DNA of 64,000 bases. It comes from an uncultured Clostridia bacterium. GTDB lineage: Bacteria; Bacillota; Clostridia; Christensenellales; Aristaeellaceae. Position 1 is the first letter of the stretch. Each line of letters begins with the position of its first letter. The DNA lies in assembly GCA_934663595.1 (NCBI GenBank), contig CAKUKM010000001.1:124001-188000 (forward strand), written 5' to 3'. The notes beneath the pieces were generated by a model. The model was given only the letters and a program-made list of their open reading frames with translations. It searched no databases and was not told the origin of the DNA. Of this stretch, positions 16,845 through 25,547 are shown piece by piece. The translations under genes and the position numbers were made by a program.

Positions 16845-17747
16845 ATGGATTTCAAGCAGCTTGAGTCGTTTGTTGCCGTGGTGGACGAGGGCAGTTTTTC
16901 GAATGCGGCGGAGCGGCTTCAGCTGTCCCAATCGATGGTTACGATTCACGTGCGCAATCTGGAAACGGAGCTGGGCACGCGCCTTTTGAACCGCACCACG
17001 CGCAGCATGGAGCTGAGCGCAGACGGCAAGACATTTTACTATTACGCCAAGCAGATGCTGAAGCTGAATCGCGACAGCCTGTTTGCGCTCACGCGCGCCA
17101 ATCAGGACGACAACACGATCAATATCGTGGCCACGCCCTATACGAGCCGCTATTACCTCGCCCGACACATCGTGGAATTCAGAAAGCGCGCCCCGGACGT
17201 GGGCTTCAGCATCATGGTGTGCTACAATTCCGAGATCCTGAACAAGATGCGCGCAGGCGGCTTTGAATTCGCGTTCTGCAACATGAACGTAATGGACGCA
17301 GAGCTGACGGTCAAGCACTACAAGGCCGCGCGGCTGGTGGTGATTACGCCGAACGAAGAGCGCTTCCGCCGCCTGCCGAAGGACGTTTTCCCCAAGATGC
17401 TGTTCAGCCAGGAGCCGCTGATTACCCGCAGCAGCACATCGGCCCTTCAGCAGGAATTCCTGCGCTGGGTCAAGCAGCATTTGCCGGGCGTGAAGCTCAA
17501 GGTCGTGACTGCAATCGACGATACCGAAACGATCAAGAATCTCGTCGCCGCCGGCGTGGGCATTTCGGTGATCTCCGAAATCGCGGTGGAGGAGTTCGTC
17601 GCGGATGGAAAGCTCCTTTCGTTCCCGCTGGAGGACACGATGCCGCATCACCTGTATTTTGCCTATAAGAAGAAGTATCTTTCGCCGAGGCAGGTCGAAT
17701 TCCGCGACTTCATTCTCTCCTGCATTGCCGATGAAGGAGAACAGTGA
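16845..17747 (+). CDS. LysR-family transcriptional regulator
   Basis: 300 residues from the ATG at 16845, which follows GGAAGG; the upstream ATG (16824) has no site. The N-terminal winged helix is classic: FKQLESFVAVVDEGSFSNAA, then LQLSQSMVTIHVRNLETELG and RLLNRTTRSMELSADG. The effector domain (about 90-300) has the usual two-lobe pattern, with VAAGVGISVISE near 245-256. It is divergent from the class II aldolase and upstream of a MATE pump; either may be its target. The ligand is unknown. Confidence 0.93.
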   Translation: MDFKQLESFVAVVDEGSFSNAAERLQLSQSMVTIHVRNLETELGTRLLNRTTRSMELSADGKTFYYYAKQMLKLNRDSLFALTRANQDDNTINIVATPYTSRYYLARHIVEFRKRAPDVGFSIMVCYNSEILNKMRAGGFEFAFCNMNVMDAELTVKHYKAARLVVITPNEERFRRLPKDVFPKMLFSQEPLITRSSTSALQQEFLRWVKQHLPGVKLKVVTAIDDTETIKNLVAAGVGISVISEIAVEEFVADGKLLSFPLEDTMPHHLYFAYKKKYLSPRQVEFRDFILSCIADEGEQ

Positions 17748-17753
17748 CTCCTG

Positions 17754-17786
17754 AAGCGCCCTCCGTGCATGGGAGCGGCGCTTTTC
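17754..17786 (+). terminator. Terminator of lysR
   Basis: Stem AAGCGCC (17754-17760)/GGCGCTT (17777-17783) plus CTCC/GGAG with one bulge, then TTTT. Confidence 0.75.
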
Positions 17787-17866
17787 TATGCGAAAGTGCC
17801 GTAGAACAGATCGTTGCATAGACAACCATATTAACCGGCAATTTACACCCGAAACCTGAAATGCGC

Positions 17867-17895
17867 TTGATTACAAAGCGCAAAGCGCGCATAAT
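17867..17895 (+). promoter_or_regulatory. Promoter of the MATE gene
   Basis: TTGATT (17867-17872), 17-base spacer, CATAAT (17890-17895). Confidence 0.65.
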
Positions 17896-17936
17896 AAACT
17901 AAGCGACGGTTTGGACAAAAGAGGAGAGTATTCGAA

Positions 17937-19307
17937 GTGCAAAAGAACACATTGGCGAAGAAAAGCAAACGCTACGACGTGGACATGACCGAGGGCAGCG
18001 CGTTTCGGCATCTGCTGAATTTCGCGATTCCGCTGCTGTTTGGCAACCTGTTTCAGCAGATGTACAACATGGTCGACAGCTGGGTGGTCGGCAATTATGT
18101 CAGCAAGCAGGCGTTCGCGGCGGTGGGCACGGTCGGGCCGATCGTCAATACGCTGATCGGCTTTTTTTCGGGCCTTGCAAGCGGCGCGGGCGTGGTCATC
18201 GCGCAGTTTTACGGCGCAAAGAAGCCGGAAAAGGTGCGCCAGGCCGTGCAGATGGCGATTCTGATTACGCTGGTGCTGACGGTTCTGTTTACCGCGATCG
18301 GCGTTTCGATGACGCCGATGATGCTGCGCCTGATGAAGACGACGGACGAGGTCTTCCCGGAGGCGGTGAGCTACCTCACGATCTATTTTTCCGGCATGAT
18401 CGGGCTTCTCTTCTACAATATGTGCTCCGGCATCCTGCGCGCGGTGGGCGATTCGAAGCGGCCGTTCTATTATCTGGTGGTCGCCGCGATGATCAACACG
18501 GTGCTGGATCTCGTATTCGTCATTTATTTCGATATGGGCGTTGCGGGCGTGGCGTATGCGACGATCATCGCGCAGGCGGCCTCGGCGGCGCTTACGCTGA
18601 TTACGCTGATTCACACGGATTCCTGCGTAAAGCTCACGGCGCACAATTTCCATTTGCATTGGGACGTGCTGGCGAAGATCTTCACGATCGGCCTGCCGGC
18701 GGCGCTGCAGATGGCGGTCACGGCGTTTTCGAACGTATTTGTGCAATCGTATATCAATTTCTTCGGAACGGAATGTATGGGCGGCTGGACGGCCTACAAC
18801 AAGATCGACCAGCTGATCTTCCTGCCGATGCAGTCGCTGGCGCTGGCGATTACCACCTATGTGGGCCAGAACCTGGGCCGCGGCAGGGCGGAGAACGCGA
18901 AGAAGGGCGTGCACACCGCGCTGGCAATGTCGATGACGGTCACGGTGGTCATTTCCGCAGTGGTAATTGCGTTCGCGCCGTATCTGGTGGAATTCTTTAA
19001 TGATTCCGAGGGTGTGGTTCAGTTCGGCACGATGTTCTTAAAGTGGCTCACGCCGTTCTATACGCTGTGCTGCATCAACCAGATCTATACCGGCGCGCTG
19101 CGCGGCGCGGGCGACAGCCGCTCGCCGATGTTCATCATGCTCGGCTCGTTCGTGGTGTTCCGGCAGATTTACCTGTTCGTGATGTCGCATGTGGCGAACG
19201 AGATCATCCCGATTGCGATGTCGTATCCGGCGGGCTGGATTCTCTGCAGCGTGCTTACGCTGATTTACTATCGAAAGCGGCATCTGGCGCGGCTGGAGCT
19301 GGCCTGA
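17937..19307 (+). CDS. MATE-family multidrug/sodium antiporter
   Basis: 456 residues with twelve predicted membrane helices in two homologous halves, typical of the NorM/DinF superfamily. The first half opens LLNFAIPLLFGNLFQQMYNM followed by DSWVVGNYVS, and the second half repeats as IGLPAALQMAVTAFSNVFVQ. The start is GTG, with GAGGAG 10 bases upstream; no in-frame ATG precedes the conserved region. It exports cationic drugs or metabolites in exchange for Na+ or H+. Substrate unknown. It stands alone between a LysR gene and a flavoprotein. Confidence 0.93.
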   Translation: MQKNTLAKKSKRYDVDMTEGSAFRHLLNFAIPLLFGNLFQQMYNMVDSWVVGNYVSKQAFAAVGTVGPIVNTLIGFFSGLASGAGVVIAQFYGAKKPEKVRQAVQMAILITLVLTVLFTAIGVSMTPMMLRLMKTTDEVFPEAVSYLTIYFSGMIGLLFYNMCSGILRAVGDSKRPFYYLVVAAMINTVLDLVFVIYFDMGVAGVAYATIIAQAASAALTLITLIHTDSCVKLTAHNFHLHWDVLAKIFTIGLPAALQMAVTAFSNVFVQSYINFFGTECMGGWTAYNKIDQLIFLPMQSLALAITTYVGQNLGRGRAENAKKGVHTALAMSMTVTVVISAVVIAFAPYLVEFFNDSEGVVQFGTMFLKWLTPFYTLCCINQIYTGALRGAGDSRSPMFIMLGSFVVFRQIYLFVMSHVANEIIPIAMSYPAGWILCSVLTLIYYRKRHLARLELA

Positions 19308-19311
19308 TACC

Positions 19312-19351
19312 AAAGGGGATTGGCGCTTAAACGGCGTTCAATCCCTTTTTT
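19312..19351 (+). terminator. Terminator of the MATE gene
   Basis: Stem built from AAAGGGGATTG and CAATCCCTTT with one bulge and an inner GGCG/CGCC-like pairing, followed by TTTTTT. Confidence 0.75.
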
Positions 19352-19355
19352 GCGG

Positions 19356-19384
19356 TTGACGAAAAGGGAAAAATGCGCTATAAT
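19356..19384 (+). promoter_or_regulatory. Sigma-A promoter of the COG2509 flavoprotein
   Basis: TTGACG (19356-19361), 17-base spacer, TATAAT (19379-19384), overlapping the end of the preceding terminator. Confidence 0.8.
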
Positions 19385-19433
19385 CGATAATGAAGGCGTG
19401 TGCGCATATGCGCATAAGAAGAAGGAGTTAAGC

Positions 19434-20822
19434 ATGAAAACCAACGTTGTAATCATTGGCGCGGGCCCGGCGGGCATTTTTACCGCGCTTGAAATGCTGA
19501 AAAAGGGAACGAAGAAGAAGATCGTCATCTGCGAAAAGGGCGCGCCGATTGAAAAGCGCAGCTGCCCGAAGGCAAAGACGAAGAAATGCATGAATTGCCG
19601 CCCGTATTGCCACATTACGACCGGCTTCTCCGGCGCGGGCGCGTTTTCGGACGGCAAGCTGTCGCTTTCGTATGAGGTCGGCGGCGATCTGCCGTCGCTG
19701 ATCGGCGAATCGCTCGCGCAGGAGACGATCGATTATGCCGACGGCATCTACCTCGAGTTCGGCGCGGATCCGCATGTCGAGGGCGTGGGCAATACCGAGG
19801 AGGTCAAGCGCATTCGCGCGCGCGCGATTCAGGCGGGCCTGAAGCTGGTCGACTGCCCGATTCGCCATATGGGCACGGAGAAGGCGCAGCAGATTTACTA
19901 TGCGATCGAGCAGCATCTGCTCAATAGCGGCGTGGAAATTCTGTTCGGCTGCGAATGCTGCGATCTGATTCTGGAAAACGACGTCTGCAAGGGCGTTCTG
20001 GTCAGCACGAACGGCGTCGAGCAGGAGATTTTCGCCGATCATACCGTCGTCGCCACCGGCCGCCGCGGCGCGGACTGGCTCGAGCGCATCTGCGCGGAGC
20101 ACAACGTGGCCCATCAGCCGGGCACGGTCGATATCGGCGTGCGCGTGGAATGCCGCAACGAGATCATGGAGCGCGTAAACGAGGTGCTCTATGAATCCAA
20201 GCTCATCGGCTATCCCAAGCCGTTTAAAAACAAGGTACGCACGTTCTGTCAGAATCCCGGCGGCTTCGTCAGCCAGGAGAATTACGACAACAATCTCGCG
20301 GTCGTAAACGGGCATTCGTATAAGGATCTGAAGTCCAACAACACGAACCTGTCGATCCTCTGCTCGCACAATTTCTCGGTGCCGTTCAACCAGCCGATCG
20401 CATATGCGCAGAAGGTGGGCGAGCTGACCAACATGCTCGCAAACGGCCATATCCTCGTTCAGCGCTTCGGCGATATTCTCGATGGCAAGCGCACCTGGCA
20501 GAAGGAGCTCGCGCAGTCGAACGTCAAGCCCACGCTGCCGGACGCGGTCGCCGGCGATATCACCGCCGCAATGCCGTATCGCGCGATGACGAACATCATC
20601 AACTTCATTCAGGCGATGGACCACGTGGTTCCAGGCTTCGCGTCGTATGAAACGCTGCTGTATTCGCCGGAGCTGAAGTTCTATTCCAATCGCGTGAAGA
20701 TGGACGCGGACTTCAATACGTCGATTCAGGGCCTGCATTGCCTGGGCGATTCGTGCGGCTGGACGCGCGGATTGATGATGGCGAGCGTCATGGGCGTGTT
20801 AATGGGCAGGAAGATTGCGTAA
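19434..20822 (+). CDS. Uncharacterised FAD-dependent dehydrogenase (COG2509 type)
   Basis: 462 residues from the ATG at 19434, which follows GAAGGAG. The N-terminal FAD-binding motif is VVIIGAGPAGIF (residues 4-15). A cysteine-rich stretch CPKAKTKKCMNCRPYC (about 43-58) is followed by TTGFSGAGAFSDGKLSL, the hallmark of COG2509. The C-terminal FAD contact is LGDSCGWTRGLMMASVMG. These proteins are widespread in anaerobes, and their electron acceptor and substrate are not established. The clustered cysteines may bind a metal or an Fe-S centre. It is monocistronic by promoter position. Confidence 0.88.
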   Translation: MKTNVVIIGAGPAGIFTALEMLKKGTKKKIVICEKGAPIEKRSCPKAKTKKCMNCRPYCHITTGFSGAGAFSDGKLSLSYEVGGDLPSLIGESLAQETIDYADGIYLEFGADPHVEGVGNTEEVKRIRARAIQAGLKLVDCPIRHMGTEKAQQIYYAIEQHLLNSGVEILFGCECCDLILENDVCKGVLVSTNGVEQEIFADHTVVATGRRGADWLERICAEHNVAHQPGTVDIGVRVECRNEIMERVNEVLYESKLIGYPKPFKNKVRTFCQNPGGFVSQENYDNNLAVVNGHSYKDLKSNNTNLSILCSHNFSVPFNQPIAYAQKVGELTNMLANGHILVQRFGDILDGKRTWQKELAQSNVKPTLPDAVAGDITAAMPYRAMTNIINFIQAMDHVVPGFASYETLLYSPELKFYSNRVKMDADFNTSIQGLHCLGDSCGWTRGLMMASVMGVLMGRKIA

Positions 20823-20852
20823 AATCCGTTTAAATTCTCGCAGAAACGCCCG

Positions 20853-20866
20853 AAATGCGCTATAAT
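20853..20866 (+). promoter_or_regulatory. -10 region of the SDR gene
   Basis: AAATGCGCTATAAT, identical over 14 bases to the same region of the COG2509 and ctsR promoters. The -35 is poor. Confidence 0.5.
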
Positions 20867-20905
20867 GGTAGCCATGGAATACATTTGGAAGAGAGGTTGA
20901 TTCCA

Positions 20906-21781
20906 ATGGTAGATATGACTCGGTGGCAGCAAATCGCTAAGGAAAACATCCATAAGCGTCCCGCAACGAGCGGCCGTCTCGCGGGCAAAATCGCGATCGT
21001 GACCGGCGCGGCGCAGGGCTTCGGCAAGGGCATTGCCGAGGAGCTCTATCGCGAAGGCGCGGTGGTCGGCATTGCCGACATGAATCTTCCGGGCGCGGAA
21101 GCGGTGGCGAAGGAGCTGGGCGAATACGCGTTTGCGATTGAAGTGAACGTGACCGACGAGGAAAGCGTCGCGAAGATGGTTCAGACGACCGTCGAAAAGT
21201 GGGGCGGACTGGATCTGCTGGTCAGCAACGCGGGCGTTGCGAAGGCGGGCAATTTGATGGAGCTCGAGCGCAAGACGTTTGATTTCGTCACGAACATCAA
21301 TTATACCGGCTATTTCCTGTGCGCGAAGTATGCCGCGGCGATCATGGAAGCGGAGCACGAGGCGGATCCGGAGGCGTATTTCGATATCGTGACCGTGAAT
21401 TCCAAGTCCGGCCTTGAGGGCAGCAAGGCAAATTACGCCTACGCCGGCTCGAAGTTCGGCGGCATCGGCCTTACGCAGTCGTTCGCGCTGGAGCTGTGCC
21501 CGTACAACATCAAGGTCAACGCCGTTTGTCCCGGCAATTACCTCGATGGCCCGCTGTGGTCCGATCCGGAGCGCGGCCTGTTCGTGCAGTATCTGCATGC
21601 CGGCAAGGTGCCCGGTGCGAAGACGGTCGAGGATGTGCGCCGCTATTACATGGCGAAGGTGCCGATGAACCGCGGCTGCTTCCCGGCGGACGTTGCGCGC
21701 GCGATCATCTATGCGGTCGAGCAGAAATACGAAACCGGTCAGGCAATCCCCGTCACCGGCGGACAGGTCATGCTGAACTGA
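20906..21781 (+). CDS. SDR-family dehydrogenase resembling sorbitol-6-phosphate 2-dehydrogenase (SrlD)
   Basis: 291 residues. It has the Rossmann TGAAQGFGKG motif (about 30-39), NAG in SNAGVAKAG, and the catalytic Ser-Tyr-Lys with YAYAGSKFGG. The C-terminal KVPMNRGC ... VTGGQVM matches SrlD/GutD closely, suggesting oxidation of a hexitol phosphate to fructose 6-phosphate with NAD. No PTS genes are nearby, so the substrate could be another polyol phosphate. The ATG at 20906 follows GAGAGG. The N-terminal 25 residues precede the Rossmann fold and are longer than usual. Confidence 0.82.
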   Translation: MVDMTRWQQIAKENIHKRPATSGRLAGKIAIVTGAAQGFGKGIAEELYREGAVVGIADMNLPGAEAVAKELGEYAFAIEVNVTDEESVAKMVQTTVEKWGGLDLLVSNAGVAKAGNLMELERKTFDFVTNINYTGYFLCAKYAAAIMEAEHEADPEAYFDIVTVNSKSGLEGSKANYAYAGSKFGGIGLTQSFALELCPYNIKVNAVCPGNYLDGPLWSDPERGLFVQYLHAGKVPGAKTVEDVRRYYMAKVPMNRGCFPADVARAIIYAVEQKYETGQAIPVTGGQVMLN

Positions 21782-21789
21782 ATACGAAT

Positions 21790-21820
21790 CAGCCCCTCGG
21801 GTTTCGCGCTCGAGGGGCTG
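21790..21820 (+). terminator. Stem-loop after the SDR gene
   Basis: 10-bp perfect stem CAGCCCCTCG (21790-21799)/21811-21820, 11-base loop. There is no T tract, so it may act in mRNA stability rather than termination. Confidence 0.55.
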
Positions 21821-21907
21821 AATGCAACACGAAGCGCCGATCGTGTCGTTCCAATGCCGCGGTTTCTCCTGTATAATGGTTTTACAAAATCAAAGGAGGA
21901 ACACAAT

Positions 21908-22261
21908 ATGAACACCGATAAGATTTACGCCGAACAGCTCGCCAACGAATATGCGCCGAAGGACACCTCAAAGGTCGTCGCGCTGCGCAAGCTCGATGCA
22001 AAGGCGAAGCTTCCCGCCGAGATTTTCGCCTATTCGTTCGGCATTCTCGCATCGCTGATTCTCGGGCTTGGAATGTGCCTTTCCATGAAGGTGATCGGCG
22101 GCGGCAGCGCCGGAATGGTTGCGTTCGGGATTGTGCTCGGCGTGATCGGAATTGCGGGAGTGAGCGTCAATTACCCCGCGTATAAGCGGATCCTCGCGAG
22201 CGGAAAACGCAAATACGCGTTCGAAATCATGGAGCTTGCCAGAAACATCAGCGAGGAATGA
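21908..22261 (+). CDS. Conserved two-helix membrane protein of unknown function
   Basis: 117 residues from the ATG at 21908, behind AAGGAGG. Two membrane helices lie at about 44-65 (AYSFGILASLILGLGMCLSM) and 72-93 (GMVAFGIVLGVIGIAGVSV), flanked by a charged N-terminal region and a short helix ending NISEE. Similar proteins recur in clostridia next to TetR genes and are sometimes mislabelled as dihydropteridine reductases; I see no reductase motif. It is probably expressed with, and controlled by, the next gene. Function not recognised. Confidence 0.75.
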   Translation: MNTDKIYAEQLANEYAPKDTSKVVALRKLDAKAKLPAEIFAYSFGILASLILGLGMCLSMKVIGGGSAGMVAFGIVLGVIGIAGVSVNYPAYKRILASGKRKYAFEIMELARNISEE

Positions 22262-22284
22262 CCGGAACGGAGGATGGTGCGGGC

Positions 22285-22869
22285 GTGAACAAATCCGAAA
22301 GCAGATATTTCAATACAGCCGCGCGCATGGACGATGCGTTCCTGCGCCTTCTCGAAAAGAAGAGTTTCGAATTCATTACGGTCAAGGAAATCTGCGCGGA
22401 GGCGGGCGTGAACCGTTCTACCTTTTATCTGCACTATGAAACGATCGCCGATTTGCTTTCCGAAAGCGTCGAGCGCATGAACGAACAGTTTCGCGCCTAC
22501 ATGCAGCGCGATTCCAAAGCGTTTATCGAAGGCATTCGCGATCGACCGACGAGCGAGCTGTATCTCATCACGCCCGAATATCTGAAGCCGTATTTGAATT
22601 ACGTGCGTGAAAACCGCCGTCTGCTTCGCACGGCGCTTGAAAACGCGGCGGCGCTCCAGCTGGAAAAGAGCTATGCAGGGCTGTTTCAATACGTGATTGC
22701 GCCGATTCTCGATCGTTTCGGCGTTCCGGAGAGCGATCGGGGCTATTTAATGGCATTTTATATGAATGGGCTCGTCGCAATCGTTGGCGAATGGCTCAAA
22801 AACGATTGCAGGGACAGCGTCGATCATCTCGTTTCCGTGATTTGCAGGTGCGTCGTTCGAATCGATTAA
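22285..22869 (+). CDS. TetR/AcrR-family regulator
   Basis: 194 residues from a GTG at 22285 with GGAGGA ten bases upstream. An ATG at 22258 overlaps the upstream stop codon and lacks a spaced site. The TetR helix-turn-helix is FITVKEICAEAGVNRSTFYLHYE (about 31-53, two pieces). The C-terminal ligand domain is hydrophobic, with a helix around GYLMAFYMNGLVAIVGEWLK. It likely regulates the adjacent membrane protein and itself. A terminator closes the unit. Confidence 0.88.
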   Translation: MNKSESRYFNTAARMDDAFLRLLEKKSFEFITVKEICAEAGVNRSTFYLHYETIADLLSESVERMNEQFRAYMQRDSKAFIEGIRDRPTSELYLITPEYLKPYLNYVRENRRLLRTALENAAALQLEKSYAGLFQYVIAPILDRFGVPESDRGYLMAFYMNGLVAIVGEWLKNDCRDSVDHLVSVICRCVVRID

Positions 22870-22877
22870 CCCCATCC

Positions 22878-22912
22878 AAGAGCGTCTTTCCATCCGAAAG
22901 GGCGCTCTTTTG
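22878..22912 (+). terminator. Terminator of the membrane protein/TetR unit
   Basis: Stem AAGAGCG.CTTTC pairing with GAAAG.CGCTCTT (one bulge), then TTTT. Confidence 0.8.
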
Positions 22913-22941
22913 ATAACTGTTTGTAAACTTCCGAAATCCTA

Positions 22942-22970
22942 TTGACAGTGAACTGGGACTTGCATATAAT
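22942..22970 (+). promoter_or_regulatory. Perfect consensus promoter of the metal-efflux operon
   Basis: TTGACA (22942-22947), 17-base spacer, TATAAT (22965-22970). Maximal strength fits a promoter held off by a repressor. Confidence 0.88.
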
Positions 22971-22975
22971 AACAC

Positions 22976-22991
22976 TTGAACAGATGCTCAA
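22976..22991. promoter_or_regulatory. ArsR/SmtB-type operator
   Basis: TTGAACAGATGCTCAA, an imperfect dyad just after the -10, covering the likely transcription start. It resembles the TGAACA-n-TGTTCA sites of SmtB/ZiaR/CadC-type zinc sensors. Confidence 0.7.
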
Positions 22992-23016
22992 ATGATCAAT
23001 GATTGGAGGCGGGAAC

Positions 23017-23379
23017 ATGGATCAGCAAAACGCGGAATGCTGCGAGGAGTTTTGCACGCATGGGGATGTACTAAAGCGCGTGCAGGAGCTGCTGCCGGAC
23101 GTCGAGGAATTGTACGATCTGGCGGAGCTGTTCAAGGTATTCGGCGATACGACGCGCATTCGAATCCTGTTCGGTCTATTTGAATCGGAAATGTGCGTGT
23201 GCGATATCGCGGAGATGCTGAGTCTGACGCCGTCGGCGATCTCGCATCAGCTGAAGCTGCTCAAGCAGTTCAAGCTGGTCAAGAGCCGGAGGGATCGCAA
23301 GACGATCTACTATTCGCTGGCGGACGACCATGTGCGTTCCATCATCGACATGGGGCGCGAACACATCGAGGAACAATAG
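23017..23379 (+). CDS. ArsR/SmtB-family metal-sensing repressor (CadC/SmtB-like)
   Basis: 120 residues, winged-helix dimer. Two potential metal sites are visible. The alpha-3N type has CVCD at 60-63 plus N-terminal cysteines (Cys8, Cys9, Cys13). The alpha-5 type is complete, D-x-H-x10-H-x2-E across the last helix (DDHVRSII...HIEE). The recognition helix is LTPSAISHQLKLLKQ. Having both points to a Zn/Cd/Pb-type sensor of the CadC group. The ATG at 23017 follows GGAGG. It opens the operon with the HMA protein and P-type ATPase. Confidence 0.93.
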   Translation: MDQQNAECCEEFCTHGDVLKRVQELLPDVEELYDLAELFKVFGDTTRIRILFGLFESEMCVCDIAEMLSLTPSAISHQLKLLKQFKLVKSRRDRKTIYYSLADDHVRSIIDMGREHIEEQ

Positions 23380-23392
23380 GGAGGGCATGATC

Positions 23393-23614
23393 ATGAAGAA
23401 GGTATTCAAGCTGGTTGACCTGGATTGCGCGAACTGCGCGGCGAAGATGGAGCGTGCGATTGCGCAGCTGGACGGCGTTCAGAGCGTTACGGTGAGCTTC
23501 CTTGCGCAGAAGCTGACGCTGGAAGCGGACGACACGCGCTTTGATGAGATCGTGCGCGAGATGGTCAAGTGCGTCAAGAAGGTCGAGCCGGATTGTGAAA
23601 TCGTGCTGAAGTAA
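23393..23614 (+). CDS. Stand-alone heavy-metal-associated (HMA) domain protein
   Basis: 73 residues with the ferredoxin-like HMA fold. The metal motif is LDCANC (Cys12, Cys15), the variant typical of Zn/Cd rather than Cu domains (which use GMTCxxC). GGGAGG gives the ATG at 23393 an eight-base spacing. In many CadA/ZntA pumps this domain is fused to the N-terminus of the ATPase; here it is a separate chaperone-like protein encoded 33 bases upstream of the pump. Confidence 0.9.
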   Translation: MKKVFKLVDLDCANCAAKMERAIAQLDGVQSVTVSFLAQKLTLEADDTRFDEIVREMVKCVKKVEPDCEIVLK

Positions 23615-23647
23615 ACCGAGAAGAACGTTTCGTTGGAGGGAAAAACG

Positions 23648-25492
23648 ATGACCAAGAAGCAGAAGAAGATGCTTTTCCGGATTCTTGCGAGCGCGGTTCT
23701 GTTCGTTATTGCGCTGCTGATTCCGGCGGAGGGCTGGCTGAAGCTCGTAATCTTCCTGGTTCCGTATCTGCTGGTGGGCTATAAGGTGCTCATCAAGGCG
23801 GGCAAGAATATCCTGAACGGTCAGGTATTCGACGAGAACTTCCTGATGTGCGTGGCCACGATCGGCGCGTTCGTGCTGGGCGAGTATCTCGAGGGCGTCG
23901 CGGTCATGCTGTTTTACCAGGTCGGCGAACTGTTTGAGGATTATTCCGTCGGCCGCTCGCGCCGCTCGATCGCGGATTTGATGGACATTCGCCCCGAGGT
24001 CGCGCGCGTCGAGCGCGACGGAAACGAAGTGGAAGTGGATCCCGAAGAGGTTCAGATCGGCGAAACGATCGTGCTGCGCCCGGGCGACCGCGTTCCGCTG
24101 GACGGCACGGTGCTTTCCGGCCGCTCCTCGATCGATACCGCCGCGCTGACGGGCGAATCGGTGCCGAGAACGGTGCGCGAGGGCGACAGCGTCATCAGCG
24201 GCTGCATCAACCAGAGCGGCGTTCTGAAGGTGCGCGTCGACAAGGCGTTCGGCGAATCCACGGTATCGCGCATTCTGGAGCTGGTGGAAAATTCCGGCGA
24301 TCGAAAGGCGCAGGCCGAGAAGTTCATTACCCGCTTTGCGCGCTGGTACACGCCGGCGGTCTGCATTTCCGCGCTGCTGCTGGCGGTGATTCCCTCGCTG
24401 ATTACCGGCAACTGGTCGGATTGGGTCGGCAGAGCGCTGATGTTCCTGGTTGTGTCGTGCCCGTGCGCGCTGGTGATTTCGATTCCGCTGAGCTTCTTCG
24501 GCGGCATCGGCGGCGCGTCGAAGCAGGGCATCCTGATTAAGGGCGGCAACTTCCTGGAGGCGCTGGCGAATGTCGATATCGTCGTGTTCGATAAGACCGG
24601 CACGCTCACGAAGGGCACGTTCAAGGTTGTGGACGTCAACGCGAAGAAAATTGCGCAGGACGATCTGATTGAGCTGACCGCGCTGGCGGAAAGCCAGTCC
24701 ACGCACCCGATTTCCCGCTCCATTCAGGAGCATTACGGCAAGGAGCTCGATCACAATCGCGTCTGCGAGGTGCAGGAGATCTCCGGCAAGGGCGTTTCGG
24801 CCACGGTCGACGGCCGCGCAGTTGCGGCGGGCAACGCTTCTCTGATGCAGAGCATGGGCCTTACGCCCGATGCGGTCGATCATGTCGGCACGGTGGTTCA
24901 CGTGGCCGTGGACGGCACATACGCGGGCTATATCGTAATCGCCGATGAAATCAAGGGCGATGCGAAGCAGGCGATCAGCGATCTGCACAAAATGGGCGTT
25001 CGCAAGACGGTTATGCTGACCGGCGACCGCAAGGCGACCGGCGAAAGCGTCGCGAAGGAAATTGGCCTGGACGAGGTGCATTGCGAACTGATGCCGGCGG
25101 ACAAGGTCTCGCATGTCGAACGCCTGCTCGGCGAACGCCGCAAGAACGGCACGCTCGCATTCGTGGGCGACGGCATCAATGACGCGCCGGTGCTGGCGCG
25201 CGCGGATCTGGGCATCGCGATGGGCGCGCTCGGCTCGGACGCGGCGATCGAAGCGGCGGATATCGTGCTGATGAACGACAAGCCCTCCGCGATTGCGACG
25301 GCGATTGCGATTTCGAGAAAGACGCATCGCATCGTGAATGAAAACATCGCGTTTGCGCTGATCGTCAAGGCGGTCGTGCTCGTGCTGAGCGCGCTGGGCA
25401 AGACCACGATGTGGGCGGCGGTGTTCGCGGACGTCGGCGTGTCGGTGCTCGCGATCTTGAACGCAATGCGCGCGCTGCGCGAGGTCGAATAA
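23648..25492 (+). CDS. Zn/Cd/Pb-exporting P1B-type ATPase (CadA/ZntA group)
   Basis: 614 residues. It has the intramembrane metal motif CPC (271-273), phosphorylation site DKTGTLT with Asp315, the P1B His-Pro pair at 353-354, TGES in the actuator domain (168-171) and GDGINDAP in the hinge. The N-terminal HMA domain is missing and is supplied by the gene just upstream. CPC together with LDCANC in the partner favours divalent Zn/Cd/Pb over copper. The ATG at 23648 follows GGAGGG; an in-frame TTG at 23633 is less likely. Confidence 0.94.
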   Translation: MTKKQKKMLFRILASAVLFVIALLIPAEGWLKLVIFLVPYLLVGYKVLIKAGKNILNGQVFDENFLMCVATIGAFVLGEYLEGVAVMLFYQVGELFEDYSVGRSRRSIADLMDIRPEVARVERDGNEVEVDPEEVQIGETIVLRPGDRVPLDGTVLSGRSSIDTAALTGESVPRTVREGDSVISGCINQSGVLKVRVDKAFGESTVSRILELVENSGDRKAQAEKFITRFARWYTPAVCISALLLAVIPSLITGNWSDWVGRALMFLVVSCPCALVISIPLSFFGGIGGASKQGILIKGGNFLEALANVDIVVFDKTGTLTKGTFKVVDVNAKKIAQDDLIELTALAESQSTHPISRSIQEHYGKELDHNRVCEVQEISGKGVSATVDGRAVAAGNASLMQSMGLTPDAVDHVGTVVHVAVDGTYAGYIVIADEIKGDAKQAISDLHKMGVRKTVMLTGDRKATGESVAKEIGLDEVHCELMPADKVSHVERLLGERRKNGTLAFVGDGINDAPVLARADLGIAMGALGSDAAIEAADIVLMNDKPSAIATAIAISRKTHRIVNENIAFALIVKAVVLVLSALGKTTMWAAVFADVGVSVLAILNAMRALREVE

Positions 25493-25501
25493 ATCCAAAT
25501 C

Positions 25502-25535
25502 AAAAAGGCTGGAACGCAAGCTCCGGCCTTTTTTT
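25502..25535 (+). terminator. Terminator of the metal-efflux operon
   Basis: 12-bp stem AAAAAGGCTGGA (25502-25513)/25522-25533 with one wobble, ending in a T run that lies only 5 bases before the next ribosome site. Confidence 0.82.
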
Positions 25536-25547
25536 GCAGGAGGAAAT

